Assembly (NCBI RefSeq): GCF_023008405.1
Contig: NZ_CP095376.1
Coordinates: 7,916,501 to 7,980,500, forward strand
Length of the DNA stretch: 64,000 bases
Source: Amycolatopsis sp. FBCC-B4732
GTDB lineage: Bacteria; Actinomycetota; Actinomycetes; Mycobacteriales; Pseudonocardiaceae
Direction of reading: 5' to 3'
Shown: in pieces, positions 48,400 through 56,614 of the stretch
Layout: each line of letters starts with the position of its first letter
Position numbering within the stretch: the first letter of the stretch is position 1
Notes under the pieces: model-generated
The model's database searches: none
What the model was told of the DNA's origin: nothing
What the model saw: the letters and a program-made list of their open reading frames with translations, nothing else
Position numbers and translations under genes: made by a program

Positions 48400-48461
48400 A
48401 TCGTTGAAGCGCTGTTCACGGCGTCCCCATACTCCAGGGAAACCCCGGAGGAGGCGCCCCG

Positions 48462-49751
48462 ATGACCGACGAGCTGCTCGCCCGGCACCGCGCAGTGATG
48501 CCGTCCTGGATGTCGCTGCTCTACGAAGAGCCGATCGAGATCGTGCACGCCCACGACCGGCGCATGACGGATTCCCAGGGCCGCACCTACCTCGACTTCT
48601 TCGCCGGGGTGCTGACCAACTCGATGGGCTACGACGTCGCGGAGATCGGCGACGCGGTCCGCAAGCAGCTCGACACCGGCATCCTGCACACCTCGACGCT
48701 GTACCTGATCCGCTCCCAGGTCGAGCTGGCCGAACGGATCGCGAAGCTGTCGAACATCCCGGACGCGAAGGTGTTCTTCACCAACTCCGGCAGCGAGGCC
48801 AACGACACGGCGCTGATGCTGGCGACGCAGTTCCGGCGCAGCAACCAGGTGCTGGCGATGCGCAACTCCTACCACGGCCGGTCCTTCGGGACGGTCGCGA
48901 TCACGGGCAACCGCGGCTGGTCGGCGTCGGCGCTGAGCCCGGTGAAGGTCAACTACGTCCACGGCGGCTACCGCTACCGCAGCCCCTTCCGGGACATGTC
49001 GGACGCGGACTACATCAAGGCGTGCGTCGCGGACCTGGTGGACGTGCTGGACACGGCGACCGCGGGCGACGTCGCGTGCCTGATCGCCGAGCCGATCCAG
49101 GGCGTCGGCGGCTTCAGCCTGCCCCCGGACGGGCTGTTCCGGGCGATGAAGGAAGTCCTGGACGAGTACGGGGTGCTGTTCATTTCGGACGAGGTCCAGA
49201 CCGGCTGGGGCCGCACGGGCGAGCACTTCTGGGGCATCGACGCACACGGCGTGACGCCGGACATGATGACCTTCGCGAAGGGCCTGGGCAACGGCCTGGC
49301 GGTCGGCGGCGTGGTGGCCCGCGGCGACGTCCTGGACTGCTTCCAGGCTCAGTCGTTCTCGACGTTCGGCGGCAACCCGGTGTCGATGGCCGGCGCGACG
49401 GCGGTCCTGGACTACATCAAGGACCACGACCTCCAGGCCAACTGCGCGGCCCGCGGCTCGCAGCTCATCTCCGGCCTGCGAGCCGCCGAGTCACCGATCG
49501 TCGCCGAGGTACGCGGCAAGGGCCTGATGATCGGCGTGGAGCTGATCAAGCCAGGCACGACCGAGCCCAACGTCCCGGCCGCCGCAAGGATGCTGGAGGA
49601 GACGAAGAAGCGCGGCCTCCTGATCGGCAAGGGCGGCCTGCACGGCAACGTCCTGCGCCTGGGCCCCCCGATGACCCTGACCGCCGAGGAGGCCCAGGAG
49701 GGCCTGAACATCCTGGTGGACGCCCTGTCAGCAACCCACGCAGCGCTTTGA
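48462..49751 (+). CDS. Class III pyridoxal-phosphate aminotransferase
   Basis: 429 residues. Fold-type I class III: FTNSGSEANDTALMLA (~103-118), YHGRSFGTVAITGN, LIAEPIQGVGG, FISDEVQTGWGRTG (PLP Asp) and MTFAKGLGNGLAVGGVVA (PLP Lys). Closest in style to AGXT2-like/omega-aminotransferases acting on alanine, glyoxylate, GABA or beta-alanine; substrate not resolvable. GGAGGCG lies upstream of ATG 48462. No obvious link to serS beyond the shared divergent region. Confidence 0.88.
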   Translation: MTDELLARHRAVMPSWMSLLYEEPIEIVHAHDRRMTDSQGRTYLDFFAGVLTNSMGYDVAEIGDAVRKQLDTGILHTSTLYLIRSQVELAERIAKLSNIPDAKVFFTNSGSEANDTALMLATQFRRSNQVLAMRNSYHGRSFGTVAITGNRGWSASALSPVKVNYVHGGYRYRSPFRDMSDADYIKACVADLVDVLDTATAGDVACLIAEPIQGVGGFSLPPDGLFRAMKEVLDEYGVLFISDEVQTGWGRTGEHFWGIDAHGVTPDMMTFAKGLGNGLAVGGVVARGDVLDCFQAQSFSTFGGNPVSMAGATAVLDYIKDHDLQANCAARGSQLISGLRAAESPIVAEVRGKGLMIGVELIKPGTTEPNVPAAARMLEETKKRGLLIGKGGLHGNVLRLGPPMTLTAEEAQEGLNILVDALSATHAAL

Positions 49752-49759
49752 CCCGAAGA

Positions 49760-49827
49760 GCTGGGTGGTCATCCCGTCGCCTGAGGCAGTGATAGGCCTC
49801 GTTCAGGCGACGGGATGACCACCCAGC
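49760..49827. repeat. 25-bp perfect inverted repeat
   Basis: Left arm 49760-49784 begins GCTGGGTGGTCATCCCG; the right arm 49803-49827 is its exact complement. Loop 18 nt with a small GAGGC/GCCTC pairing inside. It starts 9 bp after the aminotransferase stop. A related single arm, GCTGGTGGTCATCCCGGAG, lies at 49859-49877. Confidence 0.85.
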
Positions 49828-50031
49828 GACCCCCTCGAGAAGGTGAGAGGACAGCGGGGCTGGTGGTCATCCCGGAGCCTGCCCGTCCGGCGAGGACAGC
49901 TTTTGCTCTTTCTCCCGGCCAGAGACTCCCGCAGCGAGAGAGCGGGGAGGTCTGGTGACCTCGTGGTCGGCTTGCGTTGCCGGCCGCCGGTTCGCAGGTG
50001 AGCTGGAACCTGGCGACTGGGCCGGGAACTG
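49828..50031. other. Non-coding stretch between aminotransferase and dehalogenase
   Basis: 204 bp after the inverted repeat with no convincing gene. It holds the partial third arm (49859-49881) and short GC-rich runs. Frames through it lack codon bias and homology-like features. Confidence 0.5.
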
Positions 50032-50946
50032 CTAGCCCCGCACGAAGCGCACCACGTGCTCGGCCAGCTCCTCGCCCGCGTCCTCCTGCAGGAAATGGCC
50101 CGCGCCGGCGATCACCGGGTGGTCGATTCCCTGGGCGCCCTTCATCGAGCGCTGCAGGATCGGGGACATCCCGCCCGTGATCGGGTCGCTGTCGGAGAAC
50201 GCCACCAGGAACGGCAGGTCCAGTTCGGTCAGCGTCCGCCAGGCCGTGCGGTTCGCCGCCGAAGCCGGGTCGTCGGGGCGGTACGGGACCAGGGACGGCA
50301 TCGCCCGCGGGCCTGCCTTGTACATCTCGTTCGGGAACGGTGCGTCGTACGCCGCCCGCTCCTGCTCCGTCAGGGGAGACCGGCAGCCCGACTGGACGAA
50401 CCGGGCGACGTCCAGCACCTGGGCCTTGTCCACGGCCTCGCGGAACGCGTGCCACTGCGGTGGCATGTCGACGTCGCCGGTGGGCAGGCCGGTGTTGGCC
50501 GCGACGACCCGGGCGAAGCGCGAAGGGTGCTCAGCGACCAGGCGCAGGCCGACCAGGCCGCCCCAGTCCTGGCCGACGAGCGTCACGTCGTGCAGGTCCA
50601 GCGCGTCGAACGCGAAGCCGCGCATCCACTCGACGTGCCGGGCGTAGGTGTGGTCGACCAGGTCGCCCGGCTTGTCCGAGCGGCCGAAGCCGACCAGGTC
50701 CGGGGCGATCGCGCGCAGGCCCGCGGACGCGAGCACCGGGAGCATCTTGCGGTACAGGTACGACCAGCTGGGTTCGCCGTGGAGCAGGAGCACGACCGGG
50801 CCGTCGGCCGGACCCGCCTCCACGTAACCCACTCTGATCACGCCGCCGTGCGGGTCGTCGAGCTCCGCGTACTTCGGCTCGAAGGGGAAGTCGGGCAGGT
50901 CCGTGAACCGGTCTTCCGGTGTCCTCAGCAGGCGCACCAGACCCAC
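50032..50946 (-). CDS. Haloalkane dehalogenase (alpha/beta hydrolase)
   Basis: 304 residues from GTG 50946. HGEPSWSYLYRKM (~56-68) gives the oxyanion hole and first halide Trp (Trp61), the nucleophile is Asp127 in LVGQDWGG with Trp128 beside it, and the catalytic His is His284 in AGAGHFLQED. The acid is probably the Asp in FSDSDPITG. This set matches subfamily HLD-I (DhlA/DhmA type). It hydrolyses carbon-halogen bonds in the cytosol; physiological substrate unknown. Confidence 0.9.
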   Translation of the reverse strand: MGLVRLLRTPEDRFTDLPDFPFEPKYAELDDPHGGVIRVGYVEAGPADGPVVLLLHGEPSWSYLYRKMLPVLASAGLRAIAPDLVGFGRSDKPGDLVDHTYARHVEWMRGFAFDALDLHDVTLVGQDWGGLVGLRLVAEHPSRFARVVAANTGLPTGDVDMPPQWHAFREAVDKAQVLDVARFVQSGCRSPLTEQERAAYDAPFPNEMYKAGPRAMPSLVPYRPDDPASAANRTAWRTLTELDLPFLVAFSDSDPITGGMSPILQRSMKGAQGIDHPVIAGAGHFLQEDAGEELAEHVVRFVRG

Positions 50947-51015
50947 GCTAGTGCGAATGGCAGAGCCGGGCCACGCACTGCGTGACCCGGCTCACGTCGT
51001 TCGGGGGATCGGGCG

Positions 51016-51468
51016 TCAGGAGATACCGACCGCCACCACGAGGCCCAGGCCGATGTGTGCGGCCGCGACCACGATGCTGACCGGGGCGAACTTCTCGCTC
51101 TCGATGGTCGAGGCCACGTCGATGCGGGTCGCCCACTCCAGGAGCCGGACCGCGATCACCTGGACGATGATCCCGAGCAGGCCGTAGACCAGCGACGTGA
51201 TCAGGCCCTCGGTCAGGTCGCTGGCCGAGTTGAAGATCGCCACGACGACGATGAACGCCATCGAGAGCATCCCGGACGCGGTCACGATCACCGCGTTCGG
51301 CAGGCCCTGCGTGACCAGCTTCGACAGCTTGCCCGGCGTGGTCCAATCGATCGCGTAGAAGCCGGCGAACATCAGAATCAGGCCGATGACGCCGTACAGC
51401 AGGATCGCGCCGATCCCCCGCACGAGGTCGGAGCCGAACGTGTCGGACAGCGCAAGGGTCGTGTTCAC
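51016..51468 (-). CDS. DUF350 integral membrane protein
   Basis: 150 residues from GTG 51468, with GGGAGA upstream. Four membrane segments in two repeated halves: GIGAILLYGVIGLILMFAGFYAIDW and GLITSLVYGLLGIIVQVIAVRLLEW; this twofold pattern is DUF350 (E. coli YjfL). Last gene of a three-gene operon with a glutathionylspermidine-synthase-like and a DUF1190-like gene. Role unknown, linked to membrane or envelope stress in other bacteria by context. Confidence 0.85.
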   Translation of the reverse strand: MNTTLALSDTFGSDLVRGIGAILLYGVIGLILMFAGFYAIDWTTPGKLSKLVTQGLPNAVIVTASGMLSMAFIVVVAIFNSASDLTEGLITSLVYGLLGIIVQVIAVRLLEWATRIDVASTIESEKFAPVSIVVAAAHIGLGLVVAVGIS

Positions 51469-51513
51469 GGTGTGTCTCCCAGGGGAAAAGAGCTGATCAG
51501 CGACGGTGTTCTA

Positions 51514-52680
51514 TCACGACTCGACGATGCGATGTGGGACAAATGCCGCACCGTCGTCGGTGACCAGGCCGCCGGTCTCCCGGATGCCGAGGCCGGCGGA
51601 GCTGTCGCCGACGATCCACGCGCCCAGCGCCGGCCGGTAGCCGTCGAACTCGGGCAGCGGGTCGAACGCCTGGTAGACGAAGCCTTCGGCGCCGTAGACG
51701 CCGTCGGTCTGGGTCTCGTAGCCGGTCGCGACGATCTGCACGTTCGCACCCTCGCGGCCCAGCTTCGGCTTGCGGACGTACTCGGTGAGCAGACCGGGGT
51801 CGTCGGCGAACGCGGGCAGCAGGTTCGGGTGGCCCGGGTAGTTCTCCCACAGGATCGCCAGCAGCGTCTTGTTGGAGAGGATCATCTTCCAGAGCGGCTC
51901 GATCCACAGCGTCCGCGGCAGCGACTCGACGGCGTTGCGGCCGAACTCCTCGTCGACCACCCACTCCCACGGGTACAGCTTCAGCACGGTCGCCATCTGC
52001 GACTCTTCGAGGTCGACGAACCGCTTGAGCACCGGGTCCCAGCCGATCTCCTCGATCGCCAGGCCCACCGTGTCCAGCCCCGCCTCGGCCGCCGTCTCCT
52101 GGAGGTACGCCGTGGTGACGTTGTCCTCGCCGCTCGGATCGGCCGCCGACCAGGTGAAGTGCAGTTCGTTCGACGGCAGCTTGTCCTGCAGGAACGCCCA
52201 GCGCTCGACGAGCTTCTCGTGGATCGAGTTCCACTGGTCGTCGTCCGGGAAGACGTCGGTCTTCCAGTGCCACTGCAGCAGCGACGCCTCCAGCAGCGTG
52301 GTCGGCGTGTCCGCGTTGTACTCCAGCAGCTTCGCCGGCGACTTGCCGTCGTAGCGCAGGTCGAACCGGCCGTAGACGTGCGGGTCCTGCCGCTTCCACG
52401 ACTCGGCGATGTGCGGCCAGACCCACTCGGGGATGCCGAAGCGCTGGTAGCCCTCGGTCGTCACGACGTTGTCGACGGCCTCGAGGCACATCGAGTGCAG
52501 CAGTTCGACGTCGGCTTCGAGCGAGAGCACCTCGTCCATGTCGAAGACGTAGTGCACGGACTCGTCCCAGTACGGCCGCATCCGGCCGCTGCTGTCGCGG
52601 GCCGGCGTGCCGTAGACGAGTCCCTGCTCCTCGACGATCCGCTGCCAGTCGCGCCGCGGCTCACGCCGGTCCCGGTACAC
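51514..52680 (-). CDS. Glutathionylspermidine synthase-like ATP-grasp ligase
   Basis: 388 residues from GTG 52680, starting immediately after the stop of the upstream gene. C-terminal synthetase domain of the GSP_synth family: WDESVHYVFDMDEV, YGRFDLRYDG, LLEYNADTPTTLLEAS, YVRKPKLGREGANVQIV (ATP-binding Lys/Arg) and VYQAFDPLPEF. No amidase domain. Actinobacteria do not make glutathionylspermidine, so the real substrate is probably another peptide or polyamine. E. coli YjfC is the comparable gene. Confidence 0.85.
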   Translation of the reverse strand: MYRDRREPRRDWQRIVEEQGLVYGTPARDSSGRMRPYWDESVHYVFDMDEVLSLEADVELLHSMCLEAVDNVVTTEGYQRFGIPEWVWPHIAESWKRQDPHVYGRFDLRYDGKSPAKLLEYNADTPTTLLEASLLQWHWKTDVFPDDDQWNSIHEKLVERWAFLQDKLPSNELHFTWSAADPSGEDNVTTAYLQETAAEAGLDTVGLAIEEIGWDPVLKRFVDLEESQMATVLKLYPWEWVVDEEFGRNAVESLPRTLWIEPLWKMILSNKTLLAILWENYPGHPNLLPAFADDPGLLTEYVRKPKLGREGANVQIVATGYETQTDGVYGAEGFVYQAFDPLPEFDGYRPALGAWIVGDSSAGLGIRETGGLVTDDGAAFVPHRIVES

Positions 52681-53292
52681 CTACGATCCCCCGCTCTTGC
52701 CGCTGCCGCCGGTGCCCCCGGTGCTGCCGCTCTTCCCGCTGATGCCGAAGCCGCCGCGCTGGACGGACTTGCCGGACTTCGTGTTGACGCTGGTCCGCGA
52801 CGACGGCGCGTCGTACGAGCCACCGCTCACGCGCTGGCCGATGGTGCCGGTGCCGCCGTAGTTGTAGCGGTAGCTCTGGTAGCCGCCCCCGCCGATCGGC
52901 AGGAACAGGAAGCCACCGCTGTGGTAGCCGCCGTGGCTGGTGACGTAGTTGTCGTCGCAGTAGTCGTCGTTCTGGACGACGCCGTCCTTGTCGGTGCAGA
53001 CGGCCGTGACCTCGCCGGCCGGCTTCGCGACCGAGTAGAACGTCGCGACCAGGCCGACGAGCCCGACCGTGACCCCGCTGCCGATGAGGATCTTGCGCCG
53101 GGTCGCCGCCTTGGCGTCGGCCTGGCGGGCCAGCTCCTCGTCGCGTTCTTCCTGCGCGAGCGCCTGCTGCCGCGCCCGCTGTTCGGCGACCGACGGCTGC
53201 TTGGGCTGCGTGTTCGAGTCCTGGAACCTCATCGAACCGCGCTTCGGCGGCTCGGGGGGCGGCTGGTCCCCAGTGTTGCTGTCCTGCGTCAT
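52681..53292 (-). CDS. DUF1190-like membrane-anchored Gly-rich protein
   Basis: 203 residues. A polar cytosolic part (1-66) with a charged helix, one membrane segment (~67-86), then an exported Gly/Tyr/Ser-rich domain with CTDKDGVVQNDDYCDD, YNYGGTGTIGQRVSGGSY and the terminal RGGFGISG. CxxDxxVVxxxYC followed by a Gly/Tyr stretch and RGGFG is the layout of DUF1190 (E. coli YjfM). It is directly joined to the ligase gene and probably is its partner; the Gly-rich tail could be the ligation target (inference). Confidence 0.7.
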   Translation of the reverse strand: MTQDSNTGDQPPPEPPKRGSMRFQDSNTQPKQPSVAEQRARQQALAQEERDEELARQADAKAATRRKILIGSGVTVGLVGLVATFYSVAKPAGEVTAVCTDKDGVVQNDDYCDDNYVTSHGGYHSGGFLFLPIGGGGYQSYRYNYGGTGTIGQRVSGGSYDAPSSRTSVNTKSGKSVQRGGFGISGKSGSTGGTGGSGKSGGS

Positions 53293-53386
53293 GTGCGCTC
53301 CGTAATCCCGGCCACCACGAAACCGTGACCCACCCTAACCACCCGGATCGCGCACGTCGCGCGCGGCGCGGGCATCATGGACTGCG

Positions 53387-54415
53387 ATGTCTCCCAGCGC
53401 CGATCGGTTCCCCACCGCCACGCAGACGCTGCGCACCCGCGTCGTGATGGGCGGGATCTTCGCGGGCGCGCTCATCGCGCTCGCCCTCAGTGTCGTCTTT
53501 TCCTGGAGCGACGGCATCACCGGCGGCTCCGGCGGTGGCGCCGGCAAGCTGTCCGCGGCCGCCCAGGAGGCGTTCCACTCGCCCCCAGGCAGCTGCCTGA
53601 CCTGGGACAACCCGGACGCGAGCGACGCGCGGAAGGTGGCCTGCACCGAACCGCACCTGTTCGAGGTGACCGCGCTGGCGGACATCGGCGCCCAGTTCCC
53701 GGAGGGTGCGCCGGTGCCGTCGCTGGAGCAGTGGCAGCAGATCGCGCAGCAGAAGTGCACCGCCGACGTGAAGCCCTACCTCGGCCACAACCTCGATCCT
53801 TACGGAAAGCTGACGACGAACCTGCTGCGCCCGACGCCGTCGCAGTGGGACGACGGCGACCGCCAGCTGCGGTGCGGCCTGCAGTGGGCGGGCCCGGGCG
53901 GCAAGCTGCTGTCGACGACCGGGCCGGCCAAGACGCAGGACCAGTCGCTGGTCTTCGAGCCCGGCACCTGCCTCGCGCTGCAGGGCAAGGGCGTCGGCGA
54001 CCCGCTCGACTGCGCCAAGCCGCACTCCTACGAGATCATCGCGACCCTCGACCTCAAGACGAAGTTCAAGGACGGCTACCCGAAGCAGGACGACCAGAAG
54101 GCCTGGCTCGACACCGAGTGCACCAAGGCCGCGGCGGACTACACCGGCGGCGCCGACCTCGACCAGAAGAAGCTGATCCTGACCTGGGACCTGCGCGAGC
54201 AGGAGAGCTGGGACGCGGGGTCGGCCAAGGTCAACTGCAAGGTGGCGGCGCTCCTGCCGGACAAGAGCGGCCTGCAGGCGGTCACCGGCAGCGTCAAGGC
54301 CGCGCCGGCCGGTCCCGACGGCGGCCAGCCCCAGGACGGCGGCCCGCCGTCGGACGGGGGCGGCGGCCCGGCCACGTCGAACTCGGCCCCGCCGTCGACG
54401 AAGACGAACGGCTGA
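53387..54415 (+). CDS. Septum-formation-domain membrane protein (Rv3835-like)
   Basis: 342 residues. One N-terminal membrane segment (~18-40), then two similar extracytoplasmic domains: PGSCLTWDNP...VACTEPHLFEVTALAD and EPGTCLALQG...DCAKPHSYEIIATLD, the GxCL...C..PHxxEV pattern of the septum formation family (PF13845). A Pro/Gly/Asp-rich tail ends it. TGATG overlap with the metallopeptidase gene. In M. tuberculosis Rv3835 also precedes such a peptidase (Rv3836) next to serS. Confidence 0.85.
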   Translation: MSPSADRFPTATQTLRTRVVMGGIFAGALIALALSVVFSWSDGITGGSGGGAGKLSAAAQEAFHSPPGSCLTWDNPDASDARKVACTEPHLFEVTALADIGAQFPEGAPVPSLEQWQQIAQQKCTADVKPYLGHNLDPYGKLTTNLLRPTPSQWDDGDRQLRCGLQWAGPGGKLLSTTGPAKTQDQSLVFEPGTCLALQGKGVGDPLDCAKPHSYEIIATLDLKTKFKDGYPKQDDQKAWLDTECTKAAADYTGGADLDQKKLILTWDLREQESWDAGSAKVNCKVAALLPDKSGLQAVTGSVKAAPAGPDGGQPQDGGPPSDGGGGPATSNSAPPSTKTNG

Positions 54416-54765
54416 TGCCGGTCGAGATGAGCCGGGAGCGGTTCGAAGAACTGGTCTCGGCGGCGCTGGACGAGGTACCGCCCGAGTTCGCGCGCGCGAT
54501 GGACAACGTCGTCGTGCTGGTCGAGGAGTTCAACGACGAGGCGCCGGACATCCTCGGGCTTTACCACGGCGTCGCGCTGACCGAGCGGACGTCGTCGTAC
54601 GGCGGGGTGCTGCCCGACCGGATCTCGATCTACCGGCAGCCGATCCTCTCGATGTGCGAAGACGAGGACGAGGTCGTCGAAGAGGTGCTGATCACCGTGG
54701 TGCACGAGCTGGGTCACCACTTCGGCATCGACGACGCCCGGTTGCACGAGCTGGGCTGGGGCTGA
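54415..54765 (+). CDS. Minimal zincin-like metallopeptidase (Rv3836-like)
   Basis: 116 residues. The zinc motif HELGHHFGIDD (HExxH at 97-101, third ligand Asp in the HExxHxxGxxD pattern) lies at the C-terminal end. Typical of the short cytosolic 'metallopeptidase family' of actinobacteria, ~115-130 residues, whose substrate is unknown. ATG shares one base with the previous stop, so translation is coupled. Confidence 0.88.
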   Translation: MPVEMSRERFEELVSAALDEVPPEFARAMDNVVVLVEEFNDEAPDILGLYHGVALTERTSSYGGVLPDRISIYRQPILSMCEDEDEVVEEVLITVVHELGHHFGIDDARLHELGWG

Positions 54766-54774
54766 GCCCGCACT

Positions 54775-54830
54775 GTAACCCCGATCGGGTGACCGCGCGC
54801 TTATCCTGTTACCCGAAGTCATTGGGTGAC
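54775..54830 (+). promoter_or_regulatory. Two repeated operator-like dyads upstream of an MFS gene
   Basis: GTAACCCCGATCGGGTGAC (54775-54793) and GTTACCCGAAGTCATTGGGTGAC (54808-54830) share GT(A/T)ACCC...GGGTGAC half-sites in inverted form; each is followed by C/T-GCG. TATCCT at 54802-54807 between them is a possible -10. This layout suggests binding of a repressor, but none is encoded next to it. Confidence 0.5.
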
Positions 54831-54853
54831 TGCGATACGTGCTGGGGGCCCCG

Positions 54854-56089
54854 ATGGACAACGCGCGAAGACTCCCGTGGCTGCTGACGTCGAGCGCGGC
54901 CTCCCACCTGGGGGACGGCATCGGCAAGGTGGCCCTGCCCCTGCTGGCCACGACCCTCACCCACGACCCGGTGCTCATCGCCGGGTTGTCCGCCACCCAG
55001 TTCCTGCCGTGGCTGCTGTTCGCCGCCGTCGCCGGCGCGCTGGTCGACCGGATCGACCGGCGGCGCGCGATGGTCGTCGCGAACACCGCCCGCGCGGCCG
55101 CGGTGGGTGTGCTGGCCGTGCTGGTCGCCACCGGCGGGATGACGATCTGGCTGGTCTACCTGACCGCGCTGGTCATCGGGACGGCCGAGACGATCGCCGA
55201 CAGCGCGGCGAACGCGCTGGTCCCGGCGGTCGTCGGCGACGGCTCGCTCGACGCCGCCAACAGCAAGCTGCAGGCCTGCGAGATCGTCGGCCAGACGTTC
55301 CTCGGCGGGCCGATCGGGAGCCTGGCCTTCGCGCTCTTCGCCGCGTTCCCGTTCGTGCTCGGCTCCGCGGGGTTCGCGATCGCGGCCGCGGTGCTGCTCG
55401 GGCTGACCGGCACCTACCGCGGACGCGGTGAGGCGCGGCCGGCTCGGTTGCGCACCGAGCTGGCCGACGGCCTGCGCTGGCTGCGCGGGCACCCGCTGCT
55501 GCTCCGGCTGGTCGTCGTCGCCGGGCTGCTCAGCCTGGTCAGCGAGCTCGCGCAGGCGCAGCTGGTGCTCTACGCGCTCGACGACCTCCACCTGTCCGAC
55601 GCGGCCTTCGGGCTCTTCGCGTTCGTCGGCGGCATCGGCGGGCTCGCCGGCGCGGGCGTCGCGCCGCGGCTGGTGCGCGCGGCGGGCCGGCGCGCGGTCG
55701 TCGTCGGCGGGATCCTCGGCTGCGGCCTCGGCTTCGGCGGGATGGGCCTGGTGCGCTCGCCGGTCACGGGTGCGGTGCTGTTCGGCCTGTTCGCGGCATC
55801 CGTGGTCGCGGTGAACGTCGTGCTCGCGACCGCCCGGCACACGCTCGTGCCGGGCGAGCTGCTCGGCCGGGTGCTCGGCGTCTGGCGCACGGTGGTCTGG
55901 GGCGCGATCCCGATCGGCGCCCTGCTCGGCGGGGTGCTGACCGGCGCGCTCGGCTCGGCCGCGCGGACGTTCGCCGCGTCCGGGGTGGCCATGCTGGTGA
56001 TCGCCGCGTTCGCCTTCGGGGCGCTGCGGCGGTTCCCGCTCGGTGACGAATCGGACTCAGCCGCGGCGCTGATGCACCAGGATCCGTGA
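54854..56089 (+). CDS. MFS transporter
   Basis: 411 residues from ATG 54854, with GGGGG upstream; GTG 54839 is possible. Twelve predicted membrane segments; the loop GALVDRIDRRRAMVVANTARA after segment 2 is the MFS GxxxDRxxRR signature. Resembles the macrolide-efflux/enterobactin-exporter branch (MFS_3), which often extrudes drugs or siderophores. Substrate unknown. Preceded by the two dyads. Confidence 0.85.
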   Translation: MDNARRLPWLLTSSAASHLGDGIGKVALPLLATTLTHDPVLIAGLSATQFLPWLLFAAVAGALVDRIDRRRAMVVANTARAAAVGVLAVLVATGGMTIWLVYLTALVIGTAETIADSAANALVPAVVGDGSLDAANSKLQACEIVGQTFLGGPIGSLAFALFAAFPFVLGSAGFAIAAAVLLGLTGTYRGRGEARPARLRTELADGLRWLRGHPLLLRLVVVAGLLSLVSELAQAQLVLYALDDLHLSDAAFGLFAFVGGIGGLAGAGVAPRLVRAAGRRAVVVGGILGCGLGFGGMGLVRSPVTGAVLFGLFAASVVAVNVVLATARHTLVPGELLGRVLGVWRTVVWGAIPIGALLGGVLTGALGSAARTFAASGVAMLVIAAFAFGALRRFPLGDESDSAAALMHQDP

Positions 56090-56105
56090 TTGTGAGCTGA
56101 AATAG

Positions 56106-56128
56106 CTCCTCACCCAGGTGGTGAGGAG
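56106..56128 (+). promoter_or_regulatory. Hairpin that masks the ribosome binding site
   Basis: CTCCTCACC (56106-56114) pairs with GGTGAGGAG (56120-56128), loop CAGGT. The right arm runs into the Shine-Dalgarno GAGGAGG (56123-56129), 6 nt from ATG 56135. It may act as a translation switch, or it may simply end the MFS transcript. Confidence 0.5.
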
Positions 56129-56134
56129 GCGACC

Positions 56135-56614
56135 ATGCGCACCGTGGACCCGGGCACCGGCACCGACGCCGTTCCCGACTTCGAGGAGTCCCCGGCCGAG
56201 ACCGGCGAGCCCGCCGCACCGCAGCCGTCACGCCGGCTGCTGGTGCTCTGCGCGGTCGCCGGGTTCGTGCTCGGCGGCAGCGTGCTCGGGCTGCTCTGGG
56301 GGCTGTCGGGGGTGCACGCCGGCGCGCTCGACGACGCCGTCGCGGCGTGCCAGGCGCTCGACCGGGTGGGCGAGCTGCCCGACACGAGCCGGGACGCGCA
56401 GCCGTCGCTGACGCCCGGCCTCAGCGCGGAACGGCTGCAGCGGATGACGGCGGCCCGCGCCCTGTCCGCGGCCGCCGCCCAGGTCAACGCCAACTACCAG
56501 CCGCTCGCCGACCACATCGACGGCGTCAGCCGGATGGTGCTGAGCCTGCACTTCAACGACATCTCCGGGCAGCGGCACCTGACCGAGGCCAAGGAGATCT
56601 GCGGCCGCATTTAG
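56135..56614 (+). CDS. Single-pass membrane protein of unknown function
   Basis: 159 residues. Acidic/Pro-rich cytosolic start (1-33), one membrane segment (~34-58, LLVLCAVAGFVLGGSVLGLLWGL), then an outer helical domain with two Cys (AACQALD and EICGRI). No family recognised. Start chosen at ATG 56135 for its strong Shine-Dalgarno, which is inside a hairpin. The 3' end overlaps the convergent DUF4232 gene by 4 bp. Confidence 0.65.
   Translation: MRTVDPGTGTDAVPDFEESPAETGEPAAPQPSRRLLVLCAVAGFVLGGSVLGLLWGLSGVHAGALDDAVAACQALDRVGELPDTSRDAQPSLTPGLSAERLQRMTAARALSAAAAQVNANYQPLADHIDGVSRMVLSLHFNDISGQRHLTEAKEICGRI

Noticed and set aside
48341..48461. T-box or other riboswitch before serS
   Set aside because: Only 121 bp to the divergent gene; no T-box sequence, no antiterminator. 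Only a short dyad is present.
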